Source: Turritopsis dohrnii (Eukaryota > Cnidaria > Hydrozoa > Anthoathecata > Oceaniidae). Taken from it: 64,000 nt of DNA. A program made the translations under genes and the position numbers. The stretch's first letter is position 1. Each line of letters starts with the position of its first letter. The stretch lies in NCBI GenBank assembly GCA_027922465.2, contig BQMF02000166.1, positions 558,001 to 622,000 on the forward strand. The letters run 5' to 3'. Positions 23,801 to 38,800 of this stretch are shown piece by piece. The notes under the pieces were generated by a model that did not search any database, was not told where the DNA came from, and saw only the letters and a list, made by a program, of their open reading frames with translations.

Positions 23801-26800
23801 CTGCCATTGGTTACCTTGGTTACCAGTGACGTTATACAACAAATCCCTTGCCGATGAACTTTCAGAAAAAACCTTCAATTCTCCTATGGTCTTCCCATAC
23901 ATGTGATAATACAATTCCAAACATTGATCATGGCCTCTTAACAGTCCATATCGTGAATTCAAAACGGCAAAGTCACCTTTTTTTCTTCTAGACGATTCAA
24001 TGTACAAGTATTTCCCTGTTGTTTTTGTACGATCTCCATTTGGCCCAGTAGAACGTGTTCGCGTTCTTCCTGACTGCAGCGTCCAATTGAAACTGTCACT
24101 TAAACTTTGCTCAAAGCCACACCAGTCTTCCTCAAAATTGCATAAAAACTCACTATTCGAAACTGGCGATCCTGTAGTAAAAGGCTCCTCTGTAGTTACT
24201 ACTGGAGAAGACGTTGTCTGTGGATTTGATGTTGTCACTTCTGGAGAAGATGGATGTGATGTTGTAACAATTGGTGGTGGTGATTCAGTTGAGGTAGTCA
24301 GTGGATTTGATGTTGTCACTTCTGGAGAAGATGGATGTGATGTTGTAACAACTGGTGGTGGTGATTCAGTTGAGGTAGTCTGCGGATTTGATGTTGTGAC
24401 AGTTGTTGTTGGTGGTGCAGTTGAGGTTTCTTTAAAAATATAAAGTTAAAACTAAAAACGTTTTATTTCAATATGTAGAACACGAACAAAGCAATGAGTA
24501 ATTACGTACGACATGAACCGTCATGAAGAAACAAGTTATCAACGGCTATATCACTCTGGTAATCTGGTCCTCTTATTGCAACAATGACAATCTGAAATGC
24601 CATTCCTGTGTCGATATCAAAGCTTGCATTATGCCATTGATTTCCTTGATTACCATTGATATAGAAAGCCAACATATTAATATTGCCTCTCTTTATTAAG
24701 ATCTTAAGTGCTCCCATATGGCCACCATACATGTGGTAGTTGAATCGGAAACATTTCACTTGATTACTACTAAACACGATACTTTGCAAGGCACGTTCAT
24801 CGCCTTCGTTTCCTCCTGTTGCTTCGTAATACACGTAATTTCCTGTTCCTGTGACAAATATATATGGGGTTATTTACACAGTCATATTTGGGATGCCAAC
24901 AAGTTAAAATGAACGGTTACCTGAAACATCATTAGATGGGCCTGTTCCCCAAGAGGGGGTTGTTCTATCAGCTTTATACCAACCTCCAAGAGGCTGTGTG
25001 TAATTACAAAAATCAATGTTATCAAACGTGCACCGTTCTGGACATACTCCGTTACAATCTTTTGTCTGAAGACCATCACCCGTACAATCAGCACCACCGT
25101 GTTGGGCTTTTGGATCATCACATTTTCGTGTTCGCCTTGCCACGCCTGCTCCACATGAGGGAGCGTCACATGACCACATCGTCCATTTTCCCCAATGTCC
25201 GTCAACTGGAAATAAAATTCGAAATCACTTCAATCATTACGTTTAATTACTTACCAGACAACAGTTGTAGACAAGTAGGATAGATAATATGCATGCCTAA
25301 TATGATTTTTGAAATACGTTGAGATTTCAAATTTGCTGTTCAAACTGAGGAGTTTGAAAATAGCTCTATGTACGGTGTCTGGTTATTCTTAGGAAATGCC
25401 GCTTAAGAAACTTCACTGGAATAAAACTAATAAAAAAACTCAGTAGTTTCACATTTTTTGAACCCCTTATCGTTGCAATTGAAATGGTTCGCAATGATTT
25501 TGCGCAATCATGATTGATTGATTATCATAATTATTTGTACCAACCCTCCAGCATTTCAAATTTTTTAAATTAGATTATTGGGGAGCATCAAAAGAGAAAC
25601 TCACTTTTGCATTCATCACTATCACAGTCGCGTGTATCATCCGCATCACCATCGCAGTCACCAGTAGCACCATCAGAATAACAAAATCGCCCACGTTTAC
25701 TGATGCAACTTGCAGAACACGGTGTCCATGCCGACCAAGATGACCAACCTTTTTTGGTATTTGTGCAGTCATACAATTTATATAACTGATCACCATCTAT
25801 TGGAGAAAGGCCACTACGCTGCCCAAGTGCTTGATCTTTATTATTTGTTGCAAGAATTGTGGGTTTTCCATTTTTTGAGAAAAAATATTTCCCATAATGC
25901 ATCACACCGTCGTAATCATATGCTGTTCCGAGATTGTCAGAATTTTGAGTAGTTAACTTTCTGAAGTTTCCCTCTTTTCCTGAAATGCATAAATGCTTTT
26001 GAAAGTTCGTTATTTGCCATTGGTTAAGGTTTAAGTATTTCATGAAACTTACCATCTATTATATTTTCCCAGAAAACTTCCACAAAGTGATCTCGATCAT
26101 ATCGGGACTGTTCATGATAGAAACCTAGTGCATGGAGAGTTTCGTGAATACAAGTTCCAATGCTACTGCAACCACTACCAATTGAAATAGGTTGTCCATT
26201 GCTTCCAAATCCTCTAGCCAAACCAACATATGACCAACACCTTCAGCAAAGCACATACACATTATAATATGGCGGTATCTATCAGGTATTAATGAGCTTT
26301 GTAAATGTTTCTTACCCACTTCCCTTGAAATACTTCATAAAGTATTTGTCAGCATCTGTCCTTTCATGAAATGTGATACATGATACGTTTGATATGGCTT
26401 TATGGGCAGCGAGAATTCCTTGCACTCCGCTGCTATCCACTAAAAGAAAAAAAGTATTAAAAAAGGTAGGATAGTCATTTTCCAATCGTTAACTTATTCA
26501 AAAGAATCACTTACAACTACTGTCTAGCACGTAGCCTATGTCTTTCCAATGCCACAACAAACTGCGATAGTAAATTGCGTTTCTCTTTTGATTAAGGTCA
26601 TCCTGCTGCTGTGATGATGGCATTATATCAATCTCCGTAACGCCTAAATCAAATTTATGATTAGATTTGACACTGGAAATGAAGTTTGAAAATGAAGATT
26701 TTATGTTCATGTAATGTTACCTTCAGGACGACTGCGTTCATTGACTTTTGATATATGAGTTATGATGTCTTCATCCTTTTCATCATTTTCACGCAGCTCA

Positions 26801-29800
26801 TCTTCATGTGCATGTTCTAGCATAAAGTATAGCATAGATTTACTTTATTGTCTGATCTCAAATTTCAGTTTCAGTCTCTAATAGTCTTTTGTGATGTTAT
26901 ATATGAATACGGACTTCAAAGGTTTTTTTTTCATGTCTCCATTATGTAATGAACCGAACAATTCTTGAGAAAATGGTTTCTGCTGTTGTTGTTATTTTTG
27001 TAACAAAACTGTTTCAACTTGGATTATGTTTATCCACTGAATCAGTTAAAACTTAATTGAAAACCAGTGGCGGATCTAGAGGTATGTCGAAATTTGTGTA
27101 GGAGAGCATATATTAATACCCGATTCTCTGTCTGATTAAACAGTTTGGACAAAAAACAGCAGTGGCAGAATGTGGCAGCATGTTTGCCAGTGTATCCTAA
27201 TGTATCCTTGCCTGACTGTCTGAGACGGGTAAACTTTTTTTTCGAGCAATCAAAATGTTTAAAAACCGATAGGTAAAAAAAGAGTATCATGAAACAAAAT
27301 ATTTTTTTGCTTTTCTTTTAATAATTCAGATCGAACGTTTTTTTTTTATTCACTTTATTCATTTAGCACGTGCCTTTTTGGATTTCTGCGTAAGCAAGAA
27401 AGCCTTTACTTTCGTCGTTTTTGGATTTCTGCGTAAGCAAGAAAGCCTTTACGATCGTCTTTGTTTTTCTTAGTTTTTTTTTTCATCTTACTGTCCAAAC
27501 CTAGCGATTTTTTCCGCCGTCTGAATTTTCATTGGTGCATAAAGCGCCACTATTACGAAAGGGTGCTAATAAACTTTAATAACGCTTAGTTTATTGGCTT
27601 GATTATTTCCGCCATGTGATCATCCGGGTATTTTTCGACTTTACATTTGCACGCCGTTCGCATAATGGTATACCACAGCGTGACCGAAGAAACCTTAAAT
27701 TTCCAAAAGTAAGAAGATTTGCACTTCCAAAACCGAAAATAAAGGGTAGAGATTTATAATTATCTTGCAATGATTCTACTACGTTCATTCTTTTCTAAAA
27801 ACAAGTTCTCAATGTTTTGTGAAAACAGTGTGTGCAGCTTTTATGTTTTGCAAAATGTCTGCGATTCTTTTAAGCCTTTCTAGATGCAAAATACTTTTTG
27901 TTTCATGTGTGGGCTTAGTGCTTTTTAAGCTCTGGATACATACAGCTCAGCTCAGTTTCCTCTTCAGCTCCAACAACATACAAGGAGTCTTGTTACCCTC
28001 TGTCTGTCGCTGTGCATCTCATTTTATGTTTGATGTTTCTCTAGCTATTTTTTAGCCTATTATATACTTGTATAGTTCTTGGCTGTATTATCAATGTCCT
28101 GAATTAGGAATGGGGACTTACTATTTACGATAGCAAATTGAAACTTATCTTGATTGTCTGTAAATTCTAAATATTGGACATCTTTTAACGCAAATTTCTG
28201 TTTTCAGTTATATGTTTGCTAATTTTGGTAGCTAAGTTTAGGTCATATTTTTCATAATCCTAATCTTTGTTTACTTTTTGTGTTTGGGAAGTCTTTTCGT
28301 AATTAGGAAGATTGACCGTACATACGTAATCACTGTGATATCTGAAAGCATATGAATTTGATGTTATTTTGTTCATTAAGTTTATTAGAAGTTAATGTAA
28401 AGGTTCGTATTGTGTCAGTTATGCTTTCATGATGCCCTGGCGTGTATACGTAATTAAAAATTTATTGTTTTTTAAGTTTCTGAATAAATTTTTATAATCT
28501 TTTCATGAAATTTAGTTCTGGTAATGCATGCTTTTAAATTAAAAAGGTGGCAATGACATATTGTTACTCAAATTAAAGCACAAATTTCTGTTTTCAGTTA
28601 TGTATGTTGATTTTGTATGTATATAGATGTATTTCGTATCAATAAAATCTATGCTTTCCTTTTTCTCCTTCTAAATTAGGAATTCTGTTAGGAAGATTGA
28701 CAAGACATATTAAATTCATAACATTTACAATGACTTACGTGCATACTCATTGTCTTATCTAAATTGATCACTGAATCCTTAATATCATTTCGTACCAACA
28801 AAATAAAGAACATGTCATTCAGATAAAGTTTTGCATAGTGACAATTATGTTTTTTCCAGATTTTTGGGGAGTACGTGATCAGAAATTTATTAAATATATA
28901 TTGCGGATTAAACTTTTCTTAAATTTCAAGAATGTCATAGTCTTTCTTTTTTCATACTTCAGCTGATTTTGCAGAAATCCTTATGCCTGCAAGGGCATCT
29001 TGTTCTTAGTTTTTTTTCATCTTACTGTCCAAACCTAGCGATTTTTTTATCTCGAAGTTCATTGGTTCATACAGCCGCCGACTCAAAATTCATTGGTGCA
29101 TAGAGCGCCACTATTACGAAAGGGTGCTAATAAACTTTAATAGCGCTTAGTTTATTGGCTTGATTATTTCCGCCATGTGATCATCCGGGTATTTTTCGAC
29201 TTTACATTTGCACGCCGTTCGCATAATGGTATACCACAGCGTGACCGAAGAAACCTTTAAATTTCCAAAAGTAAGAAGATTTGCACTTCCAAAACCGAAA
29301 GTAAAGGGTAGAAATTTATAATTATCTTGCAATGATTCTACTACGTTCATTCTTTTCTAAAAACAAGTTCTCAATGTTTTGTGAAAACAGTGTGTGCAGC
29401 TTTTATGTTTTGCAAAATGTCTGCGATTTTTTTAAGCCTTTCTAGATGCAAAATACTGTTTGTTTCATGTGTGGGCTGTAGTGCTTTTTAAGCTCTGGAT
29501 ACATACAGCTCAGCTCAGTTTCCTCTTCAGCTCCAACAACATGCAAGGACTGTCTTGTCTGTGGCTGTGCATCTCATTTTATGTTTGATGTTTCTCTAGC
29601 TATTTTAGCCTATTAATACTAGTATAGTTCTTGGCTGTATTATCAATTTCCTGAATTAGGAATTGGGACTTTACGATAGCAAATTGAAACTTAACTTGAT
29701 TGTCTGTAAATTCTAAATACTGGACATCTTTTTATGCAAATTTCTGTTTTCAGTTATGTTTGCTAATTTTGGTAGCTAAGTTTAGTTCATATTTTTCATA

Positions 29801-32800
29801 ATCCTAATCTTTGTTTACTTTTTGTGTTTGGGAAGTCTTTTCGTAATTAGGAAGATTGACCGTACATACGTAATCACTGTGATATCTGAAAGCATATGAA
29901 TTTGATGTTATTTTGTTCATTAAGTTTATTAGAAGTTAATGTAAGGTTCGTATTGTGTCAGTTATGCTTTCATGATGCCCTGGCATGTATACGTAATTAA
30001 AAATTTATTGTTTTTTAAGTTTCTGAATAAATTTTTATAATCTTTTCATGAAATTTAGTTCTGGTAATGCATGCTTTTAAATAAAAAAGATGGCAATGAC
30101 CTATTGTTACTCAAATTAAAGCACAAATTTCTATTTTCAGTTATGTATGTTGATTTTGTATGTGTATAGATGTATTTCGCATCAATCTATGCTTTCCTTT
30201 TTCTCCTTCTGAATTAGGAATTCTGTTAGGAAGATTGACAAGACGTATTAAATTCATAACATTTACAATGACTTATGTGCATACTCATTGTCTTATCTGA
30301 ATTGATCACTGAATCCTTAATATCATTTCGTACCACCAAAATAAAGAACTTGTCATTCAGATAAAGTTTTGCATAGTGACAATTATGTTTTTTCCAGATT
30401 TTTGGGGAGTACTAAATATAATTGCGTATTAAACATTTCTTAAATTTCAAGAATGTGTAGTCTTTCTTTTTTCATACTTCAGCTGATTTTGCAGAAATCC
30501 TTATGCCTGCAAGGGCATCTTGTTTTCTCTCCTCCTGTGTGATCTTTTTAAGAAGAGAAACCATTTCCCCCTTACGTTTGATGCACCCATGTTACAGCGC
30601 GTAACTTTTTTTAAAACAAAAGTTAATAAAAAGTTGTTCTCTCTCTACGTTTTGAGTGTATTGTTACACTGATAAAAGATTGGTGACTTCGAATCTGCTT
30701 CTGGTTGAACACAAGTTGTACGAGCCGTTTATAAGGAAATTTGACGTTTATTGATACAGTGATACAGAGCAGGTGGACATGGGCGGCGGGCGACGCCGCC
30801 TTGGCGGCTAGTCTATATATTAATAGCCGATTCTCCGTTTGTTTGTTTGTTTGTAAGTCACGCAAAATGGTAGATTGAGTTGTGAGCGAAATTATTTCTT
30901 TTTTTGTGTGCGACGTGAGTTCGAAGCAAATAAATTGCAACCCCAATCGAGAGTGACTTTTTTTGGCTGATGAACTAATAGGAACAAGAGCCAGATGGCG
31001 CAAAACGATAGCAGCAAAAGTACTTGCCACAAGAATACTTTTAAATTTGAAATTTTACTTAAAGTTCTTAAACGTTCTGTAAACGTTATTTCTTGAGATA
31101 TCTTACTGGTGGAAAACAGGCATAAACGATATTATAATGTTTAAAATTACTAACTCGTGTAAATAGGGTCTAATCGCAACACACCAGCAATTTAATTTAT
31201 TAGAAGACAAAAGAATTATACATGCATGAGCTGTTTATAACGTACGTTTTTTTTATAAGAGCTTATGTAGAAAAAAAAACGCGTTTCTTCGAAAAAAAAA
31301 TGTATGTTTTGAATTATAATTTTTTGAAACCGAAAATGAATTCAAACAGATAACTGCCTTTTTTAAACTCGATTTTTGAAAACCTTGATGTTCAAAGACA
31401 GAACAGATAGCTAACAAACGTAGAAAGTAATAAGAAAGTCTGATCTGTGCTTTACTGACACGAAAAACATATCTATTTTCAAGTGCCAAAGTTCATTGAT
31501 TCAGTACCATAAAAGTAACTAAAAGTCCCAGTTTTATGTAGACCTATTTGATTAATATCCATTCCTTCATCAATTAAGTGATAAAATATCAAAGAAAACG
31601 TATTTTAAATGTATGTGATTGAAAACCTTCGAAAATTCAAAAGGCTGCGTTCGTTCATTAGAATGTATATTGAGTTTTTAGTGGGGACTCGCATACTTTA
31701 AATCGTAGGCTAAAAACTGCCGTTTCGGCCGGAGGAGGAGTAGTAGTAGTAGGAGGAGGAGGAGGAGTAGTAGTAGGAGTCCAAGGGTGTTTTAATACGG
31801 TATTCGCTTTCGCTGCTACCGTAACAAGATGCCCGTATGGGCAGAAAGATTTCTGCAAAATCTGTTGAAGCATGAAAAATGAAAAATGTTATGACAATTA
31901 TGAAATTCGACAAAAAATGTTACACGATCAAAGTGGGCTCGAACCACCGACTTTTCGGTTGGCAGCCAAGTAACTGCGCCACAGAACTACATATGTCTCT
32001 GTAATGTATAAACTGCTAGCTTTAAAGAGTAAGAAAAAAATGGAGGTGAAAAGCCGGTTGTAATGTATTTCTTGCTTTCGCAAAAATCCAAAATCGAAAT
32101 ATTTTGTGACATTTAAAAATTTGATCAACGCGGGATCGAACCACCGACCCTTGGGATAGTAGTTGCTGTACTAACCGATTGTGCCACGGAAGCCATACAC
32201 GTCGGTATAGATATAAATATATATAGCTCTTTTGACTCTTCTGTCTACAAACCATTGAGAACTTCTTTTTAGTTGAAAAAGAATGATCACAGTCCAAGAT
32301 AATTATAAGCTTCTTTTATATATTTTCTGTTTTCACCTTAAAATATGTACATCTTCTTTTAAATCCATTTAATATTGATCAAAGAAACTTTTGTAAATCT
32401 TTCGCTGACATGCAATGCACGGTGCTTTGGTTTCATGTAAATGCACGCACGAAATTTCAAAAAACCGCTAGGTTTGGACAGTAAGAAAAAAACGAAGAAA
32501 CAAGATGCCCTTGCAGGCATAAGGATTTCTGCAAAATCAGCTGAAGTATGAAAAAAGAAAGACTATGACATTCTTGAAATTTAAGAAAAGTTTAATCCGC
32601 AATATATATTTATGAAATTTCTGATCATGTACTCCCCAAAAATCTGGAAAAAACATAATTGTCACTATGCAAAACTTTATCTGAATGACAAGTTCTTTAT
32701 TTTGGTGGTACGAAATGATATTAAGGATTCAGTGATCAATTCAGATAAGACAATGAGTATGCACGTAAGTCATTGTAAATGTTATGAATTTAATACGTCT

Positions 32801-35800
32801 TGTCAATCTTCCTAACAGAATTCCTAATTCAGAAGGAGAAAAAGGAAAGCATAGATTTTAATGATACGAAATACACCTATATACATACAAAATCAACATA
32901 CATAACTGAAAACAGAAATTTGTGCTTTAATTTGAGTCACAATATGTCATTGCCATCTTTTTAATTTAAAAGCATGCATTACCAGAACTAAATTTCATGA
33001 AAAGATTATAAAAATTTATTCAGAAACTTAAAAAACAATAAATTTTTAATTACGTATACACGCCAGGGCATCATGAAAGCATAACTGACACAATACGAAC
33101 CTTACATTAACTTCTAATAAACTTAATGAACAAAATAACATCAAATTCATATGCTTTCAGATATCACAGTGATTACGTATGTACGGTCAATCTTCCTAAT
33201 TACGAAAAGACTTCCCAAACACAAAAAGTAAACAAAGATTAGGATTATGAAAAATATGACCTAAACTTAGCTACCAAAATTAGCAAACATAACTGAAAAC
33301 AGAAATTTGCGTTAAAAGATGTCCAGTATTTAGAATTTACAGACAATCAAGGTAAGTTTCAATTTGCTATCGTAAATAGTAAGTCCCCATTCCTAATTCA
33401 GTAATTTGATAATACAGCCAAGAACTATACAAGTATATAATAGGCTAAAATAGCTAGAGAAACATCAAACATAAAATGAGATGCACAGCCACAGACAGAG
33501 GGTAACAAGACATTCCTTGTATGTTGTTGGAGCTGAAGAGGAAACTGAGCTGAGCTGTATGTATCCAGAGCTTAAAAAGCACTACAGGCCACACATGAAA
33601 CAAACAGTATTTTGCATCTAGAAAGGCTTAAAAAAATCGCAGACATTTTGCAAAACATAAAAGCTGCACACACTGTTTTCACAAAACATTGAGAACTTGT
33701 TTTTAGAAAAGAATGAACGTAGTAGAATCATTGCAAGATAATTATAAATTTCTACCCTTTACTTTCGGTTTTGGAAGTGCAAATCTTCTTACTTTTGGAA
33801 ATTTAAAGGTTTCTTCGGTCACGCTGTGGTATACCATTATGCGAACGGCGTGCAAATGTAAAGTCGAAAAATACCCGGATGATCACATGGCGGAAATAAT
33901 CAAGCCAATAAACTAAGCGCTATTAAAGTTTATTAGCACCCTTTCGTAATAGTGGCGCTCTATGCACCAATGAATTTTGAGTCGGCGGCTGTATGAACCA
34001 ATGAACTTCGAGATAAAAAAATCGCTAGGTTTGGACAGTAAGATGAACAAGATGCCCTTACGGGCAGAAAGATTTCTGCAAAATCAGTTGAAAAATGAAA
34101 ATTTGACAAATGAAATACTATAATAGCATTCCTGAAAGTTGACTGATTTTGAATCAAATTTTGAAAAATTCACACAATCTGAAACAATAAACTGAATGAC
34201 ATGTTTGTTGATACAAAATAATATAAACGACTATGGATCCTTTCAGATATCTTAATGAGTATGCTCATAACCCATAAACTCAACATTTTTCCAAGAACAT
34301 ATAAATTTTGATCATCATGCAAAATACATTCATATAGACTAAAATCAACATATATATAGATACATATAAAGCTAACTCAAACCAGAAATTTATGTTTTAG
34401 TTTGATTAACAGTATGGCATGCACTTACATTCTTCATTTAAGTTGAAATTCATGATTAGTTAAAAAAAAAATCTTTAGGAAATTTAAGAAAAGTTGAATG
34501 ATTTTAACAACATAACATTACACTTCTGATTACATATGCACCCAGAAGCATTGCAAAACTGTAATTGACACTATGCGAAACTTCATTGCATACACGTATA
34601 CACCACCGACAAACTTAATTACATCTGAATGACATAAAACATCCCTTCTTGTGGGAGTACAAAATCAACTTATGTTTATATTGATCTTTTCAGATGTCAC
34701 ACAGTGATTATGTACATAAATCATAAACTTTAAACATTTGATATGTATTATCAATCTTCTTAATTCTGATTACATATGCACCTAGAGGCATTGCAGAACT
34801 GTAGTCAACACTTTGCAAAACTTCATTACATATACATATACACCACCAATAAACTTAATTACATCTGAATGACATAAAACATCCCTTCTTTTGGGAGTAC
34901 AGAATCAGCTTATGATTATCAGATCTCACACAGTGATTACGTACGTAAATCATAAACTTTAAATATTTGATATGTACTATCAATCTTCTTAATTACAAAC
35001 GTAATTCCCAATGTTACAAACACCTATGCTCTAAACTTATCTAAATCACCACACACATATATATTTATATAACACTCTGAAAGGAACATTTTGGATTGTC
35101 ACATGATTTGCTGTGTATTGAGTTTACAGGCAATTGGAAGATGTTTCAATTTGCTATAGTAATTAGGAAAGCAGTTTGTAATAAAGGACATTGACAATAT
35201 ATATATGTGACGGTTTGAGGGAAAATCATAACAAGTGATAATTTCTGATAAATTTATCAGTAAAATACTGATTAGAAAACAATAGATTTAATCAGTAATT
35301 CGTTTGATTTATCAGTAATTTGTTAGATGAATCAGTAATTACTGATAAAATAATCGGTAAATACTGATAAATAATCAGTAATTTATTAGTATTACTGATT
35401 ATTTATCAGTATTACTGATTCATCGAACGAATTACTGATTCATCGAACAAATTACTGATAAATCGAACAAATTACTGATAAATCGAACGAATTACTGATT
35501 ATTTATCAGTATTACTGATTATTACTGATAAATTTCTGATAAATTACTGATTAATTTATCAGTAATATCACTTGTTATGATTTTCCCTCAAACCGTCACA
35601 TATATATATAAACTTAAAAACAGATCAAACATTAACACATTAAAATATTATCATCAAACATTAAAACATTACATTAAAACATTAGTAGACACACATTTTT
35701 TGATGTTGGAGCTGAGGAGGACTCTAAGCTGAGCTTCAGTATCCACAGATTAAAAAGAATAACAGCCCATACATGAAACAAACGAAGATGTTTTGTGTTT

Positions 35801-38800
35801 TCATTAAAAACAAACAAATATATACCTTTTGACTCTTCTGTTGACAAAACGTTGAAATCTTCTTTAGAAAAGAATGGTCACAGTTCAAGATAATTCAAAG
35901 TTTCTTCTATAGATTTTTTTTCATCTTAAAATATGTATATGCTATTAAAAATATATTTAATATTGACCGAAGAAACTTGTAAATCTAAAAGGGTTTCTTC
36001 GCTGGTGACATTGCACGGCGTTTTGGTTTCATGTAAACGCACGCATGAGTTTTCAAAAAACCGCTAGGTTTGGACAGTATGAAAAAAAACCAAAGCCGGT
36101 TGTAATAGCTTTCTTGCTTTCGCAGAAATCTAAAAAAAACTAAGAAAAACGACGAAAGTAAAGGCTTTCTTGCTTACGCAGAAATCCAAAAAACGAAAGC
36201 CGGTTGTAATAGCTTTCTTGCTTTCGCAGAAATCTAATAACGTTTCGTTTTTATTATTCAATTTCCGCGCGCGTAAGCGTAGGAAATTGTTTGGTTTCCA
36301 CATTCTATCTATTTATCTATCTGTCCCTGTAACAGTTTTTCGTCGTTTTCGGAAAGTCCGTTCGGATTTCGGATTGCTTGTTTATTCAGAATAGTTAATG
36401 ACTGACCTATGCTGGGAATTTAGGACAGGTTTGACTAAAATTGGGCAATTTAGACAAGGTGATGATTTCGAAGTTGACAGTCATTTTTTGAGACTTGACT
36501 AAATTTGGACAATTTGGGCCAAATTTGGGCCAAATTTCGAAAGTTCTTCAAATTTCATGAAATTTTGCATGGACTACATTGCAAGGTGCGGATTTCAAAT
36601 TTGACAGTCATTTTGTCAGAATTGACTAAATTGGACAATTTGGGCCAAATTTGGACCAAATTTCGAAAGTTCTTCAAATTTTATGAAATTTTGCATGTAT
36701 TACAATTGAAAGGTGCGGATTTCAAATTTGACAGTCATTTTGTCAGAATTGACTAAAATTGGATAATTTTGCCAAATTTGGACCAAATTTCGAAAGTTCT
36801 TCAAATTTTATGAAATTTTGCATGTATTACAATTGAAAGGTGCGGATTTCAAATTTGACAGTCATTTTGTCAGAATTGACTAAATTGGACAATTTGGGCC
36901 AAATTTGGACCAAATTTCGAAAGTTCTTCAAATTTCATAAAATTTTGCATGGATTACATTTGAATGGTGCTGATTTCGAATTTGACAGTCATTTTGTCAG
37001 ATTTGACTTAAATTGGACGATTTGGGCCAAATTTGGACCAAATTTTGAAAAATCTTCAATTTACATGAATAAACATCATACGCAAGATATTGGTGAACTG
37101 TTTTTCTGGCCCCGAAACATCATAGTGAATTGCAAAGCTGTCAAGATTAAGTTAAATAAATTAAAGAGGGGAGTAATTTGATGAATTCCAGGCTGTATCA
37201 AATTATGAATCAGTGTACAAGTCATTCAGATTTCTTGAAAATTAGCCTAAAGCAATTTTCTCAAGGGCTGATGCGGAAATTGTTCAAGCCTAATGGCTTC
37301 TAGTTATTGTTAGTTTTATATTCCACGTTGACTTGGCTTTGGAAACAATACATCAACTAAATACAAAGAAAACTGATTAAACATTTTGGACAAAAAGCAG
37401 CCGTGGCAGAACGTGGTAGCATGTTCGGGTTGCCAGTGTATCCTAACGTATCCTTAACTGTCTGAGACGGGTAAATTTTTTTTTCGAGTAATCAAAATGT
37501 TTAAAAACCGATAGGTAAAAAAAGAGTATCATGAAACAAAATATTTTTGGATTTCTGCGTAAGCAAGAAATACTTTACGATCGTCCGTGTTTTTCTTCGT
37601 TTTTTTTCATCTACTGTCCAAACCTACGCATATTTGTTTCTCAAATTTCATTGGTTCACAAAAAAGCCGTCTCAATCGTGATTGGTGCATAATGCCCGAT
37701 TTCTACGAAAGGGGTATACGTACCAAGCAATGACAATTACGCGGACATTTTTACGAAACTGCCTAAAAGTAAAAAGTTTTTATTAGTTAAGTTTCATAGT
37801 TTTATTTTGGGAGTTTAGAAAGCTAGACATCATGTGGGGGTGTTAATATTATTTGCCGTCTAGTATCGTTTATGCTTTATGTTACGTAACTTATTATTAT
37901 GTCATATTTCTAGAATATTCTTCTTCTTAAATATTCGAATATGGTAGACTTAGCTACGTTCTTCTTCAGATACATTGTTTATAGACCCACGTGTTATTCT
38001 TGTCTCACTTTGATTTACCTCCATCATGGTTGATAGAAACTTAACACACCAAGGTGACGAAAAGACAACCAAACCATGACCTAATGGTCGTACTTACGAC
38101 ATAAAACAAAGGCGGACCGAGACTTAGTCAACCTAGTCAGTGTGACTAGGTGAAAAACTCAGCTTCAAAATGTTTGTACTTCTTCTTTTTGTACGGACTT
38201 CCGCTCTCTCGTAGTTTTCGTAAAAGTCGCTTACTTCTACTATTAACTGCGCTTTCTCCAGTCATATAAAACCCAGGGTACATGTCAAACCAGTGAACAT
38301 AATGGAATCCGAGGGAACCCAAGGTTTATTTTGACTATCTTGCATCGGGAAAGCAAAAATTCAGTGAGATCTATAAAATTAGATCGTAGTCAAAATCGAC
38401 ATGGCGAGCAGGCGGTCGTGATGTTGAGGCGTAGTGTCGTGGTGTCATAACGTCGGAGAGGGGAGGCGACCGAAATGTTGATGAGGCGATTGCAATGTCG
38501 CGAGGAGGCGACCGAGATGTCGAAGCCGCGGTCGCCGGTTCGGGGGTTTGGTGGCTTGGTTACACTGACCATACTATAAAAATGATACTTTCCAATAAAT
38601 TACATTTGGCAAAATAATCCAGCGAAGAAGGAACTTGGTTGTATGCTAACATCAAAGTAATTGAAAATTTAATGAAGAATTTTTTCAGTGAGTGAGTGCA
38701 GGTTTTTTCGCGTCGAAAAAAAAAACAAAAAAAAAAAAACAATAACGGCAGAAAAATCAAAACAAAGTTTTGGTAAAAAGAAACACGTGGGTACTACTCC

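Larger units (their letters stand above)
27105..30811 (+). mobile_element. Truncated Helitron copy containing a two-unit HINE-like array
   Basis: Begins within the 5' end (ATATATTAATACCCGATTC), has an internal deletion, reaches GCACGTGCCTTTTT at 27379, resumes at about 30524 with CTCTCCTCCTGTGTGATC and ends with the hairpin and CTAG at 30811. In uninterrupted copies (61870) these two pieces are contiguous, so the array 27380-30522 was inserted in a T run. Confidence 0.65.

Noticed and set aside
24000..24443. 147-codon plus-strand ORF rich in Val/Gly/Asp repeats
   Set aside because: It is the antisense of the Thr/Ser/Pro linker of the astacin gene; the minus frame has splice sites and MAM similarity, the plus frame none.
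32130..32194. Functional tRNA gene
   Set aside because: A and B boxes are good but the 3' acceptor strand is not complementary to the 5' strand; it lies within a repeat.
36430..37075. Possible CRISPR-like or coding repeat array
   Set aside because: Units of 117-137 bp are contiguous without spacers and unit length breaks the reading frame; this is a minisatellite in a eukaryotic genome.
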